A DNA stretch of 46,690 bases from Saccoglossus kowalevskii (GCF_000003605.2 NW_003122912.1:12277-58966); one strand, 5' to 3'; shown: positions 23,260-35,272, counted from the first letter of the stretch. Notes: generated by a model not told the origin, from the sequence alone. Numbers and translations are program-made.

Positions 23260-24615
23260 GACTCCCATGTGCGAAGCACATAATGGGAGTCTTTGCAGTT
23301 AGCAGTGGAACAGTCGGACACACATACACACTATCTCAAGAACCATACATCGGTTTTTGATGAAACTTGGTGCATAGATGCTCTGGGCCAATGCGCAGAT
23401 TTGATTAGGTTTTGGGAAAAATCCATGCTCGTTAATTACCTAATTTGCATGATAATTAGCTAATTTTTAGCTGTTCTATGACTGTTCCACTGATATCTAA
23501 AGAACCACTCATTAGATTTTGATGAAACTTGGTACATAGATGCTCTGAACTGATGCTATGTTTTGATCCACGGATTATTAGCAAAAACTAATTACCTAAT
23601 TTGCATAATGATTAGTCAATTTTCGGTTTTTCCACTGATATCTCAAGTACTAATCATCACATTTCAATGAAACTTGGTACATAGATGTCAAATGAAACTG
23701 CACAGACCTGATAGTTTTTATGGTAATATCAGTACATATAATTACCTAATTTGCATAATTAATTAATTTTCAGCTTTTGATATAAGTAGTGAGCATTACA
23801 TTTCAATGAAACTTGGTACTTACAGAGATGGATTGTTTCGGATAAATATTTGTGCATATTAATAACGTAATTTTTGCATAATTAGTTAATTTTCAGCTTT
23901 TCCACAGGTATCTCAAGTACTAATCATCGCATTTCAATGAAACTTGGTACATATATCCTTTAGGCTTATGCAGAGACCTGATTAGTTTTAGGGTAAATAA
24001 TTGTGCATAATAATTACCTAATTTGCATCTTTTCTACTGATATCTAAAGTACTAATCACATTTCAATGAATCTAGAATTATGCAGAGACTCAATTAGTTT
24101 TCGGTAAATATGTGTGCATATTAATCACCTAATTTGCATAATTAACCAATTTCCAACTTTCACACTGATATCTCAGGTACTAATCATCACATATCAATGA
24201 ATGTTTGTACATGGATGCTGTAGGACAATAGACAGACCTGGATAATTGTGGGTTAAAATCTGTACATATTAATTACCTAATTTGCATAATTAACCAATTT
24301 TAAGCTTTCACACTGATATATAAAGTACTAATTATTCCTTTTTAATGAAACTTAGTACAAAGATGCTCTAGGACAATGTACAAACCTAATTAGTTTGGGG
24401 TAAAAATCTGTTCATATTAATTCCCTAATTAGCATAATAATTCATAATTTTTTGGTTCTAATCACATTTCAATTAAACTTGGTACATAGATTTTCTGTTA
24501 CATTGCGCAGACCTCATTAGTTTTACAATCAAATCTGTTCATATTAATTTTCTGATTTGCGAAGTAATTTCAAATTATATTTAATGTGTCGCCAATACTC
24601 TCAGCACATGGGAGT
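23260..24615. repeat. hairpin-headed tandem array, nine ~130-160-bp monomers
   Basis: The left end is a hairpin at 23260-23291: GACTCCCAT, a tip containing GTGCGAAGCAC, then ATAATGGGAGTC. Nine diverged monomers follow, marked by TGAAACTTGGTACATAGATG or close variants starting near 23361, 23523, 23668, 23807, 23938, 24067, 24198, 24346 and 24474. Each also has a CTAATTTGCATAATTA block and an ACTGATATCTCAAGTACTAA block. The right end, GCACATGGGAGT at 24604-24615, is an inverted copy of the left arm. A hairpin plus core satellite plus inverted end resembles the plan of non-autonomous Helentron-type or bivalve pearl-type elements. That placement is inference. Confidence 0.85.
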
Positions 24616-25134
24616 TCTTTGATTAAAGTTTGCTTTGGATGATTTTCTTTAACTCCTCATCTCACATAATCTGTAATAGAAATGTTATAGTTGTTAGGTC
24701 TCTTTGATATTCAATAATCATTTGTGGTTTTCAAATACAATAATATATCCCCTTAATTATATTTGTAAATAATTCAGGGCACAGCAAAAAGGAGTACTAT
24801 AGTGCTTTCCTTATTTGATAAATAACTTAAAACTATTTCATTCAAACCTAATTGATACATCTGGATTGACTATATTATTTCATGCACCGTTCCACAATTT
24901 ACCGCAATGGAATCAGATGCACTGTTCGATTTCATATTTCATCATTGTACATGCACAAGCATGGTATGTCACTGTGTTCAAATGGCTCCTATTCAGTGAA
25001 AACATATGTTGTCTGAGCGCTGTGTGAGGAATAAATAATTTAGAAAAGTGTGACTTGCAATGCTCTGTTAGTACAAAAATTTAAGTTATTGTCTTGCCTA
25101 TAATTGCATTTACTTTCTCTTTGGGTGACTTTGG
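24616..25134. other. no supported gene
   Basis: AT-rich interval between the tandem array and the minus-strand BEN-like exon. It probably holds the 3' flank of that gene; no motif is certain. Confidence 0.35.
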
Positions 25135-26600
25135 TTACACCACTTTTCCTACATGGGCATTGGATTTTTTGCCAGTTAAAGATGATGTGGCCATTGTTTT
25201 TCGGTCAAATACAACAGACATGTTATCCCTAGTAAAAGACTTGACATCTGTTGTATTGCACTTTTTGAGAGCACTATGTTCAACCTCAATGCAGTCTCGA
25301 ATCTGCACCTAAATTATAACAAGAATGATGTTTTAAACAATGATGTATCTAAAAAACCCTGCTTATTAAAGCAACACAAATATATTTGCACATACTTGAA
25401 TTCTTTATTTGCTCTATCAATAGCACTTGGACTCTTGTAAACACAATATGTAAATGGCCAAACTTATTTAGGGATCATGCACTTCTAGCAGGGTAAATAC
25501 ATGTTATATCAACACAATCATAAAATTCAAATAACAAAAACACACCTTAGCCAGTTTGTCTGTATCACATCTTGTTCCCTGAGACTATTGACTGATTTTA
25601 GGACAGTCTTGTGCTTTAATGTTGCATTGCTACTTAGTCTAGCTTTTTCATAACTGCAATGAAGATCAGGTGTGCACTTCATAAACGCTTCCAGTTTCTT
25701 CGTCACAGCAGGTAGGTTTATAACAAATTTGAAAATTTATCTTGTTAAAGTAATTTTACTTAAACTTTACTACGAGCAATATATTTATTTCGTAGTAAGT
25801 TATGTAGTGTACAGTAGTAATGCAGCAAGTGAACTCAAACTCTATTGCCTTTCATTCTTTGATTCTTCTATTCTCATCTTCTAAAAAATGTAATTCTTTT
25901 CCTCAGTGTTAGCTTTTCTTCTTCGTCATCAGATAGAATAGGCTAAAATGTTGATAGAAAAATCATAGCGTTATTCATCCCACAGAAATTAGGTAGCTTG
26001 CACAGAACTATAGTTATAGCAATAGTTCATATTTTTGTTCATGGTAACAAACCAATATTCAACTTGGTATTGGTATTAACCCTGTTACAAAAGTTGATTG
26101 TAATCTTAATGGAATTTACAAACGGCAAACAGAATTCCACCAAAAAAATTTGCCATCTTGCAATACACAATAAATGCATTTTTCAAATATGTGTTCTACT
26201 AGATATGCACTTGTAATAGATATGGTATCCCATGGTCTGTGATTGCCAATCACCATGATCCAAACATTCCAATTTCCACATACTTACAAACACACAAATT
26301 ACTACTGGATGGAGATATATAAGTGACATTATCAAAATTTATTCAACCTCACCCTTTTAATTAAGTAGTGGTACAGAGCATGCCTGTTTTAATAACTACA
26401 TTCTTATGTTTCAAATTAAAAAACAATCTTACCTCAGTGACACTGCATGCATCGATAACTGCATTGTCTTCCTTCAACTTCATTCAGATAACCCTCTTTG
26501 CTGATATTAAAATAATATTTGTGTTACGTTTTTTTTTTAAATGCACACATACTTGCTGTTATTTTTATATGATTTTCCTTTAACTTTCTTTACTCCTGAA
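25135..26600 (-). CDS. minus-strand exons with a BEN-domain-like motif (partial)
   Basis: The leftmost exon (25135-25308) follows an AG acceptor on the minus strand and reads VQIRDCIEVEHSALKKC, then MSVVFDRKTMATSSLTGKKS and a stop. The pattern of hydrophobic residues, then acidic or basic residues, then SSLTGKK is the typical C-terminal part of a BEN domain, a DNA- and chromatin-binding fold. Another exon-like segment (25546 to about 25700) reads KCTPDLHCSYEKARLSS and ends TNWLR before GTGTGT. Further right are ILSDDEEEKLTLRKR (about 25895-25950), a short exon ending at 26433 before GTAAGA, and TSTYSGVKKVKG near 26580. The phase between 25546 and 25308 does not fit, so an exon is missing or the copy is broken. 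The start is not seen. Confidence 0.45.
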
Positions 26601-27889
26601 TACGTGCTCGTTTTTTCATCTGAATAACCAAAAAAAACAACATAAATTCAGTATTAATATGATGAAAAGTAATTGTGATATTGCAAGTAAATTTTTATCA
26701 GGGTAGATGAATACTACAACTACATGTATTGAACAGCTGTTAACTAGAAAATAAAGCGAGTATTGAGGTAGCTGAACATTGTGTTACCAGTAGAAAACAA
26801 AATACATTTTATTTAGACTAAATAGTCTCTAATTAGATGAAGTTATTTTAAGGAAATGAATTAAAGATATGTCATTTCTCCATATTTTCAGTATTATGGG
26901 TTCATACCATATTTGCACTGTAACGTTTTTTGCACTCCATGGAGAAGTTATCTCATATCATATCAATTTTTTCTCGGTGACATGAGTTGAAATAGTCACC
27001 AGTGATTGCGCCCAAATTCAGTTTCCCTGACCCCCATTATCAGGAAGGAACACCTATTTTGAAAGACAAAGGGTCCCATTCGTGATAAATATGCTCACAA
27101 TATATTGTTGGTCATTCTTGTGAATTGTCTCATTGGGACTCTCAGCCGATTTAAGGGTTATATGTAATGTTCTCCATACTCTCAGTATTAAGGGTTCATA
27201 CCATTGCGACAAAGAAAATCGAAGAAAAAATTGTGGCCACTTTATTATTTTTCGAGAAACAAAGAGCCAGAAATGTCTTGAAAAATTGCATTTATGAGTT
27301 GTTTCTTCATATCTCAAAATTTTGCTCCGTGACGTCGGATGGAAAAGCTATATATTGTTGATGTCAATCCTAACTTCGTTGCAAATTAAAAAAAAAAAGA
27401 CAGTTTCCAGAGCGATGTGTTCCCATTGTTTTAAGTGCGGAGTTGTATCCCACAATGCATTGCACACATGCTCAGTAACATGGCCAATAGTGCAAAATTT
27501 GTCGCCAACTCCCTTATAGGCTCTTGTAGACGACCCACGGTCTGAATATGCTAATTAGACCTTTTAGTTGTCGATGTCACCTATCCATTTGACTTGATTT
27601 TCAAAAAAAAATTGAAAAAAAGGCGCGCAATTTTTATAAATTTGATGTATGATCAATGCTCTAATGTTCATGATCCCTAATTGGCAACATAAACAGGAGT
27701 TTTCGACCCCCTTGGAAGCGAAAACTCTGGTTTTCTGGAGCTCGTCAGAGGTGTTAATTGTCTGCTGACGAGTGTTGTTATGATCGCTTTTGTTCTAGTC
27801 CATTATATAACCGGACCAGGGGTTTAGTCCAATGATAATTCAGTTCAAACTCATTAACGTCATCGCCATCACTTTCTTCTTCACTTGAC
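26601..27889. other. non-coding; possible small repeats
   Basis: A phrase close to AGTATTATGGGTTCATACCAT occurs near 26890 and again near 27183 with one change, suggesting an old duplication or related short elements. No gene is recognised. Confidence 0.4.
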
Positions 27890-30513
27890 TCATAAATCCT
27901 GTTCTTTACCATTCAAGCTTTCAATTATTCCAACCCAGTTGTCAAAGTAGATACCAAGGATCTTTAGGCCATTGCTGTCCCATTTTATTCTTGAGTGGTT
28001 TGTCGTCTCAGAACCTCTGTTTCCCAAGCCACATACCTTGTAATTTTGTAATATTGATATTTGTATTACTTGCACTTTCATATATACGTAACCAGTACTC
28101 AAATTTTTCAAAATGATGGTTGTCTGTCAGAAACAAGCCGACATCTGCATAAGCAGAAAAATTAACTTGCCTTTCACATTTTAATACTCCCACTCTGTTA
28201 TTTTATGCAAAAGAGTTTCAATAACAAGTGTCGGGTGAGTGATGAGTTTATTCGAATTAGGCTTTGTGTTTCTGAGTGGTATATGAGGCGGATGAATTCA
28301 ATAAATGACATGAGTTCTAAAAAAGTCGTGGTGGACCCGATCGAACGCCTTTCACTGGTCCAAAGACACCAATGCCAGTGAAATGTTGTTAATGTTTGTA
28401 TTGTGTATTTGCCTTCCAGGGGATACTATAAGACTAACTGTAGTCAGCAATGGAGTCTGACTGGCTGGCCTCCAGTTGCTTCACAAATTATTGTTACCAG
28501 TTTTGGATAGTAATGTAATCTGTGTTCAGCAACAAGATATTGGTTAAACGTCTTTTTCAAGTGAAGTCACAAAAACTTCAAACAAGTCAGATCCTAATCC
28601 CTTCCAGGGCAGACCATCAATGCCAGGGGTTTTACCATTTACATTTTTGGGGTTCATCAGTGACAGTACCATCTTGACTTTGGAGTTAGGAAATTACCTT
28701 TTTGCCCTTTATGTTTTTCGAGGGAGAGAAAAAAAAACGACGGAGTATCATTTTTGTGTTACACTTTGTGGCGCGCTCTTAATGGTGTCTCTTCACACCG
28801 AACCATATTTTCCAGCAATCTTTCTTTCCGTTTACAACCCTTTCAAATACAGCGTTATTATTAGCGTTGTTTCTAGACCTGCAATTTCATTGTCATTGCG
28901 TAAATTGTGTTTTCCTGTACGGTAAATGCAACTGAGTTTTGATGTGTATTTTTTGATTAGTTGCTGAATGTTGCGTTTGCCTGTATCCCACCATAACTAA
29001 ATTGACTGAAATCGAGATTTTTGTTTACGCCATGACAACCAGTACTGCCGTATATCACAATATTCGTTATCGTCTAGAAAACATACATTGAAAACCGGAC
29101 TGGGTTGTGGTTCGATATGTCTTTGAATGAGAATGTGAGTGTTGCTGGTAATGTGGCTGAATTGTTGCTTGGCTGAGTCCACTGGCCACTGATTTCCGCA
29201 CGAAAAACATATCTAATCTAAAGTGCGTGTCATTACAGCTCCATGTATATTGTGTTGAACCTGTATTGGCATGCATCAGTCAGTTTAAATGTTTTTGTTT
29301 TATTTGGAAAAAAAAATGTCCATAGTGGGACATCACTTGCAATGATAAAGTGTCCGTGTTCAAACCATTTAATCAAGGCTTGAGCACCTTAAAACATTAT
29401 AATCTTTCAGTTCAACCTGTTGGTGCATACATATTTATTAAATGAAAGGAATTACCATCCAACTCCGCATGAACATACAATAGATGACCAGTTTACAAAA
29501 AAAAACATTAATTAATATTGCGACAAAAGAGTGCGAATTATCATGGGAAAAAACATTGGCCCTCGCCATACAACTCGCTATCTACCTTCATCGGAAGGCA
29601 TTGTATGGGTCTCCTGCAGAAAGTAGACATTGCTTGAATGATTTGATTTAAGAAAGTGAAAAACATGATAGCGTCTGTGAGCATGACGATCACCTCTTAT
29701 ATTCCAGGTCGCTTTGATATTGGTCATTAAGGACAGTAAAAATCTACAAACATGGATACTACACATTATATATTTGTATTGTATTTTATTAGTAAGACAA
29801 TGGGATATCGTTTAATTACCTTTCGTAATATGTTTCCACAGTCTGGCCGTCTATCGCTGTAAACGTGATGTCTGCTTTTTTACGAAAGTGAATAAGTGAG
29901 CGCACTCGGCGGCGCAGATCAGAAAAAAACTTTTTAGCATCCTCCACTAATCGTTTTGAGTTATATGTGTCCTTTAAAAGGGGTGTAATCTCATCGTCTT
30001 CTAGTATACTGTCTTGGTCTCCCTCAAAAAAACTGTGATAGATGAGACATTTATGCGAAGACTGATCCAACTTCGTCAGAATCGTCCTGTGTTTCAGTTT
30101 AGAGGCATGACCCTTATTAAATACATCAAGTGAGTCAGTCTCCAAAAAATAGGAAAAGGAAGCAAAAGAGGTTGAGGGTGGGGCCGTACCACCTTCTCAT
30201 CAGTATTACATGTAGACATGGAGTAAGTTTGCAAGATAGGAGTTGAGCACCCATCACTAAGGCTTTTACCTGATAGCGTTTCTGTTTCTCTAGCAGCGCC
30301 ATTGTCTTCAGGTAAGGAGTTTATACCAACACTTTCAGACCAACAAGGTGTCGAGGATGTTTGTGCAGCAAATTTAATTATTCGAAATAAAGCTGATTCG
30401 CAAGAATATTGTTGGACGGTCATGCTACAATCTGTCACATTGTTGTCATTATCCCAGCAATGTAAACAACATGTCCAGCATTGCGTCGATAATGTATGTT
30501 CATTGCAACCCAT
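27890..30513 (-). mobile_element. degraded Tx1/L1-like non-LTR retrotransposon (copy 2)
   Basis: In minus-strand order: ORF1-like segments (29816-30513), including a cysteine-rich patch CWTCCLHCW that may be a worn zinc knuckle, and a lysine/arginine-rich tail. Then an endonuclease start NIRGDRHAHRRYHVFHFLK with FLQETHTMPSDE (29578-29720), and endonuclease FRLDMFF near 29190. Reverse transcriptase follows: PGIDGLPW near 28610-28630, palm motif A as SLDQ-stop-KAFDRVHH near 28340-28370, AYADVGLFL near 28130-28157 in place of YADD, and LKILGIYFDNW near 27930-27965. The second catalytic Asp of YADD is Val, and stops are frequent, so it is dead. The shared FLQETH-x-x-P-x-DE phrase links it to the copy at 8.3-10.6 kb. 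Confidence 0.85.
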
Positions 30514-31213
30514 CGTTTCGTTTCGTTTTCAGAAACGAAATAAAGATTTGAAACAAAGTGGAGTTTGCAAAAATGCAAGTTGCAATTTCACTGCTCATGA
30601 CATTCAGATTGATTTTTTCGTCAAATATGTCCAATCTGTATGTTTGGAAAACTAAGAGAAAAGGATCAATGTGCTCAAAACGTTTCTGCCTGTGTCGCAT
30701 TGAAGAGAAAATCCAGCGTGGGTCAACAACTGTTTTTCAACTTTTATCCAAAGGCATGGCATCAACGGAACTAGCAATAGAGAAAATACAGATACAAATA
30801 CAGATGCATTTAAGGGATTTTCAGTAATTCTTTATATAATAAGTATACAATAATGTTAAGTGGGCAAAATATATGCGCTGCCAAATACCTTCACTAGCCG
30901 TTTATATACCTTTCATTCAACCGAGTTCGGCATAAGTAAAACACACTCTTGCCCAATCTTACAATTGAAATGCTGGCATAATTAAATCTCAGAATGATAT
31001 ATGCGCCCCCACTAAATCCGCGCGTGCGATGTACGCTTGTGTTGGCGGATATTCATAGAAAATTATAAAGTTAAATTATAAAGGGTATATCAAACCAATA
31101 ATGACCCACTGGTTGTCTGAAAATAGTATTATGACGCTGTAGCAGAACACAAAAGTGCAATATTATGATGTTAATCACATTGATTTTATTTGTAAATAAT
31201 ATTTTTTATTTAG
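30514..31213. other. no supported gene
   Basis: Short open frames on both strands around 30.5-30.8 kb are not recognised. The part nearest 31213 is probably intron upstream of the integrase-like exon. Confidence 0.4.
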
Positions 31214-31353
31214 TTTTTCCAAGTCGTACACGGTCAGATCGTGGAACGGAGTTAACTGACTTGGTGCAGTGTCAGATCTATTTAAGAAGAAATGGTGATG
31301 ACGAAAATGCTTTCAATAAAACACACACATACGGAACATATATGTCTAACTAG
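31214..31353 (+). pseudogene. integrase-core-like exon (RSDRGTEL type), nonsense at last codon
   Basis: A TTTTTTATTTAG acceptor ends at 31213 and GTGGGT starts at 31354. The exon reads FPSRTRSDRGTEL, then QCQIYLRRNGDDENAFN and THTYGTYMSN, then TAG. The SDRGTE motif carries the second Asp and its surroundings from a retroviral-like integrase fold. In related host-annotated 'integrase core domain' proteins the text after YGTS-x-x-N normally continues QRIE. Here the Gln codon CAG would become TAG by one transition right at the donor site. The upstream and downstream exons are not seen. It is probably a relic of a Ginger-like or domesticated integrase gene. Confidence 0.6.
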
Positions 31354-31354
31354 G

Positions 31355-33164
31355 TGGGTAATATCTATTTAGTACATTCCGCAAACTGTTTTGAACTAGC
31401 AATATGCTATTTCGCTATCTGACAATAGCGACTATCTAACAAAACAAAATTCAGCCGAATCACAATCTATAGTTGTATACTTCCGCGTTATTAAAGTGCG
31501 CGTGCAATATAAGTGGAATAAAATGACGTAGAAAGTACAGTTCAATATGATTGTGGTAATCCTATTCAGTCGACAACAAATAGATTACACGCGACAAATA
31601 AAAAAAAACGAATAAAGAGTTTTACAGCCATATTACCATGCGCACTAACTTAGGTGGCTGTATTTTGTCATGTGATGCGAGCCAGCACATGATGGCGGTA
31701 TTTCAGCTATTTGTTGAGTGAATGATATTTCGTCGCGAGAGTTTTACGAAGGGTTGTACTGTTTGTGTGTGTGATTTTGTTAATTTTTTAAACATATGCG
31801 GGTGATTCTGATAAACTAAGGTAAGGTAATTTAATGTATTTACCCAGTTTTATTTTCTGGCAAAGTTTTCTGATTTGGAGATGGTTTCCTTTTAGGGTGG
31901 GATGTTGAATTGCTTTAGGATCAGGCAAAAAAATCTCCAACATGAGTTTGATAATACTAACTCCTTTTAAGGTAAACATAGGATTAGTCTAGTGCTAGTC
32001 ATTTAACTGTAAGATGCATTACCGCCGTTTTGTATACAATCGCTCCCGAGCCTAGAACTTATAGGATGAGTTACAGACATGTTCCAATCAACTTTGTATA
32101 CGGGTGAATACAACTACAGGAGCATATGTGAAAAAGCTTAAAATGTTATAACTGAAGCAGTGGCAAACAAGTGTCTTTATTTCTCTCATGCCTTTTCCAC
32201 TCCTATACTAATCATTCAAGATATCATCCCTGTCACAATTTTATTATATGTGACGATTTACCAGATGCTATCCCTTATGATACCAACAGTTTTGATTTTA
32301 TTTGTATTTTATGAGACTTCCTGTGTATAAATCTCAATGTTATTTCTACACATTTGCCTTTTAATGCCAGCTGTGTAAACAAATTCTTTTATTTCTAAGT
32401 AAAACTATCAAGTTAATTAAACAGTTCTTCATAAGAATTGAAACAGATCAAATCTTAGTCTGTCTCTCACTCTATTCATCATTCTTCTCCACCAAAATGT
32501 TATATATAAAAATACCAAACAAATTGCACGCATAATTAAAGTATATTTCATCAATTTGCAAACTTTGTTATAATAATTATCAAGTCATCAACAAAAACAT
32601 TGAACAGAAAAAATACCATTTATACAAAAGACTAAGTTCCCCCTGAATTCCTTCCTAGAGGCCCAAATTGTTTTTATGAAATTCCTGATTAGCATGGTTG
32701 ATTCTCTCCCAAGAGTATTGTTTGATGTCCATAACATATCACTAAAAAGAAAGAAGAGATTGACGCTCAGGCTGCCTGAGTGAAATGCGCCCATCGCATG
32801 ATCTGCTGATCCTGAGAGGTGCCAAAATGATGATATCTTCAGTCAGTTCTTTAATTGAAATGTGCATTACTAACAGCGGAGCTATCTCAGCCGAGTTGTA
32901 GTATAATTACTAATCCAGCTTAGGCAATCCTTTTTCCTAGTTTTTGTATAAATTGGAAAGACTTTGCTATAAATTTGTTTATGCGTATGTGGTAAACGAG
33001 CTGCCAGGAAATAATAGAAACGTTCCCAAACATGGTATTATTTTGATATTGGCTTGTTTCAAATTGCACCACTTGCAACAGAATTTTTTTCAAATATTTC
33101 TTTGATCTTGATTGGAAACTGTTTTTTGATGGGGTATGTATCTATCTACCGTAAATAGCTTATT
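31355..33164. other. no supported gene
   Basis: A minus-strand frame at 31788-31979 reads GVSIIKLMLEIFLPDPKAIQ and could be an exon, but no family is recognised and splice signals are weak. Nothing else is visible. Confidence 0.35.
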
Positions 33165-33740
33165 AGTCCCCGTTCGGACGAAGTTCGAAAATGGGGACTT
33201 ATAATTCGGTCTCCGTCCGGAGTCATATTTCAGAATCCCTTGGACCGATTTCGTTCATTCTTTGCATGTGCCTAGTACTTTATCTGGGACATATGCACAT
33301 GCAGTGGTTTAGCGATTCGATTCAAAATGGCCGACTGGAAGCCATCTTGTTTTTTGAAAATGTTGTATTTTGGACATGCTTTGTCAGTTGTCATTCAAGC
33401 TTGGTACATGGATTATACATGTTAGGATACATGTCCATGACGATTTATTTCGCAATTGGATCAAAGATGGTCGACTGGCAGGCATCTTGTTTTTGTTTTT
33501 TTATGCGATATCGTGGAAGTGTTGTCCTTTTTCATTCAAATTTGGCACATACTTTATATATGTTAGGATGCATGTCCATGACAATTTGTTTCAAAATCTG
33601 GTCAAGGATGGCCGCCGATTGACAGCCATCTGACAATTTATGTACCATTTTCATTCGTATTTGGCACATACATCATACATATCAAAGATGGCCAAATAAC
33701 GGCTGTTTTTATTTTTGGCCATATTACTGCTACACGGAAC
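33165..33740. repeat. hairpin-headed tandem array, four ~120-140-bp monomers
   Basis: It starts with a hairpin at 33165-33199: AGTCCCCGTTCG, a tip containing GACGAAGTT, then CGAAAATGGGGACT. Four diverged monomers follow, marked by CATTC near 33256, 33392, 33533 and 33652. They share TTCATTCAAGCTTGGTACAT-like cores, ATGTCCATGAC, and AAAGATGGTCGACTGGCAG-like blocks. Open frames across it repeat the same peptide words because of the array and are not genes. A clear right end is not seen; similarity fades near 33740. Confidence 0.8.
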
Positions 33741-33972
33741 AATCTGTTGTATATGCATGCCACTTGGAACTCAAGTTTCAAGGACATGCTCGCGACAACC
33801 CCTTCGCTTTGACGCGCACAAAGAAAACTTTTAAAAATTTAATGGGACTGTGTCATTTTCAATGACTTGTTTTATATTGAATTAATCGATAATTTATAAG
33901 GTATATAACTTCACATTTTTATATGGCGTGCTTCAGCTTTTCCATTTTTTTTTTCATTTTTTCTCTTTATAG

Positions 33973-34661
33973 ACATGTAAGCAATCTAGATCTCCACAAC
34001 TTAGAAGGGAGCTGTACAATTCAATTGTTAAGCTTCTGAAAAGAAAATCCCCTATTCCAGTTAGTGAAAGCAATGCACATCAAATAATGGGCTATGATCC
34101 AGTGCTTGGAAAGCAGTTTGACAGAACAATGCATCGTGGATCTATTTTATTGCATAATGATGAATTAAAAAATTATGTTCTCAGCTTAAGGAAACTAAAG
34201 GAGCAGGAGCCAAAAGAATATCCTTGTTAATGAGCCATCATTTCAGTGGAATTGGTGAACGTTTAGTTCGATCAATTTTAAATAATGAAATTGAGGCTTG
34301 CAAATAGAGCGCCAATGACTTCTGTAACAGCGAATAGACCCATGTACCAACACCAAGTTGACTTGGTTGACTTTTTGGGCAATCCATGCAAAGACAAACA
34401 TATACAGTTTAAATATATCCTCAGTTTGATTGATGTCTTCACTAGATTTTTATGGTTGCGAGCAATTACCAGATAAATCATCAAGTGCAGTGGCTGCAGA
34501 ACTTTACAAAATTTACCTTGAATTCGGACCCCCTGTAATTTTAGTCTGATCAAGGCTCAGAGTTTAAAGGTGTCCTCAAATTACTGTGCTCACATTTATG
34601 CACAAGGCTTTTGAAAGTGGGAGCTGAAAATCCAAATTATGATTATGACCCTGAGGAGATT
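33973..34661 (+). pseudogene. Ginger-like integrase exon, frame-broken
   Basis: The exon lies between a TTCTCTTTATAG acceptor and a GTAAGT donor at 34662. It begins with a charged helix-rich part (SPQLRRELYNSIVKLLKR), then HHFSGIGERLVRSILN, which resembles the zinc-binding HHCC-like head. The integrase core follows: MYQHQVDLVDFLGNPC, ILSLIDVFTRFLWLR, YKIYLEFGPPVI and SDQGSEFKGVLK. The D, D and the start of the DDE spacing are visible. At least three frame changes and stops (near 34230, 34306, 34473 and 34545) break it. Ginger DNA transposons and Gypsy retroelements share this core; absence of reverse transcriptase nearby favours Ginger or a domesticated relative. Integrase cuts and joins transposon ends. 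Confidence 0.7.
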
Positions 34662-35248
34662 GTAAGTATAATTATATTAACATTACAATGTTTGAAGTTT
34701 GTGCAATATTTATTATATTGAATTTGAGTTTTTGGCAGTTGTTTTCATTCTGATAGTTGCCAGGCGGTGAAGACGTCCGCCCCGAGGATAATTCGTTACT
34801 TTGCTTATATGATGTGAGACTGCATTATGGTGTTATTTTTTATTATTTTTTACTGGAGCTGGTGATGCCGACATTCAGCGATCATGTTTGATTAGAGATT
34901 GTGCTAATGTCTGTTTTGTATATTTTCTGCACCTTAAAGGAATACATATTCCTCTAGATAACACAATTTTTCATTGTTCCTGGAGAGCTTATGGGAGTTT
35001 ATGACGAATTTAGAAAATTTAAGTTCCCTTATTTGTTCAATACACGGCTTGTGAGAACGTTTTTGACAGAATTTGCACCGGAATACCAGCAACATTATAA
35101 TATTGTCTGATGATGGTTATGAACAATATACAGAGTGGGTGCATTTTTTTAGAGATGCTGAAAATTAAGTCGTCTTAGTAAAAGAAAATGTATGTTTGAA
35201 TTTAAGTAAACCACAAATATTTGGAGTCTGATATTATATTCACATATT
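34662..35248. other. interval with one possible exon
   Basis: Near 34970-35110 on the plus strand there is an open segment reading VPGELMGVYDEFRKFKFPYL. It could be a further exon of the integrase-like gene, but no family match is recognised. An AT-rich remainder follows. Confidence 0.3.
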
Positions 35249-35272
35249 TATTGTTAACAAATAAATTATTTT

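Noticed and set aside
23260-24615. CRISPR-like array
   Set aside because: The repeats are long and diverged with no constant short repeat and unique spacers, and the DNA is animal.
31788-31979. Minus-strand frame reading GVSIIKLMLEIFLPDPKAIQ
   Set aside because: Protein-like but with weak splice signals and no family; not enough for a gene call.
32588-32794. Minus-strand 68-residue frame
   Set aside because: No motif and no gene structure; similar frames are expected by chance.
33191-33633. Two overlapping plus-strand frames of 143 and 87 residues
   Set aside because: They are produced by the tandem array; the repeated peptide words follow the DNA monomers.
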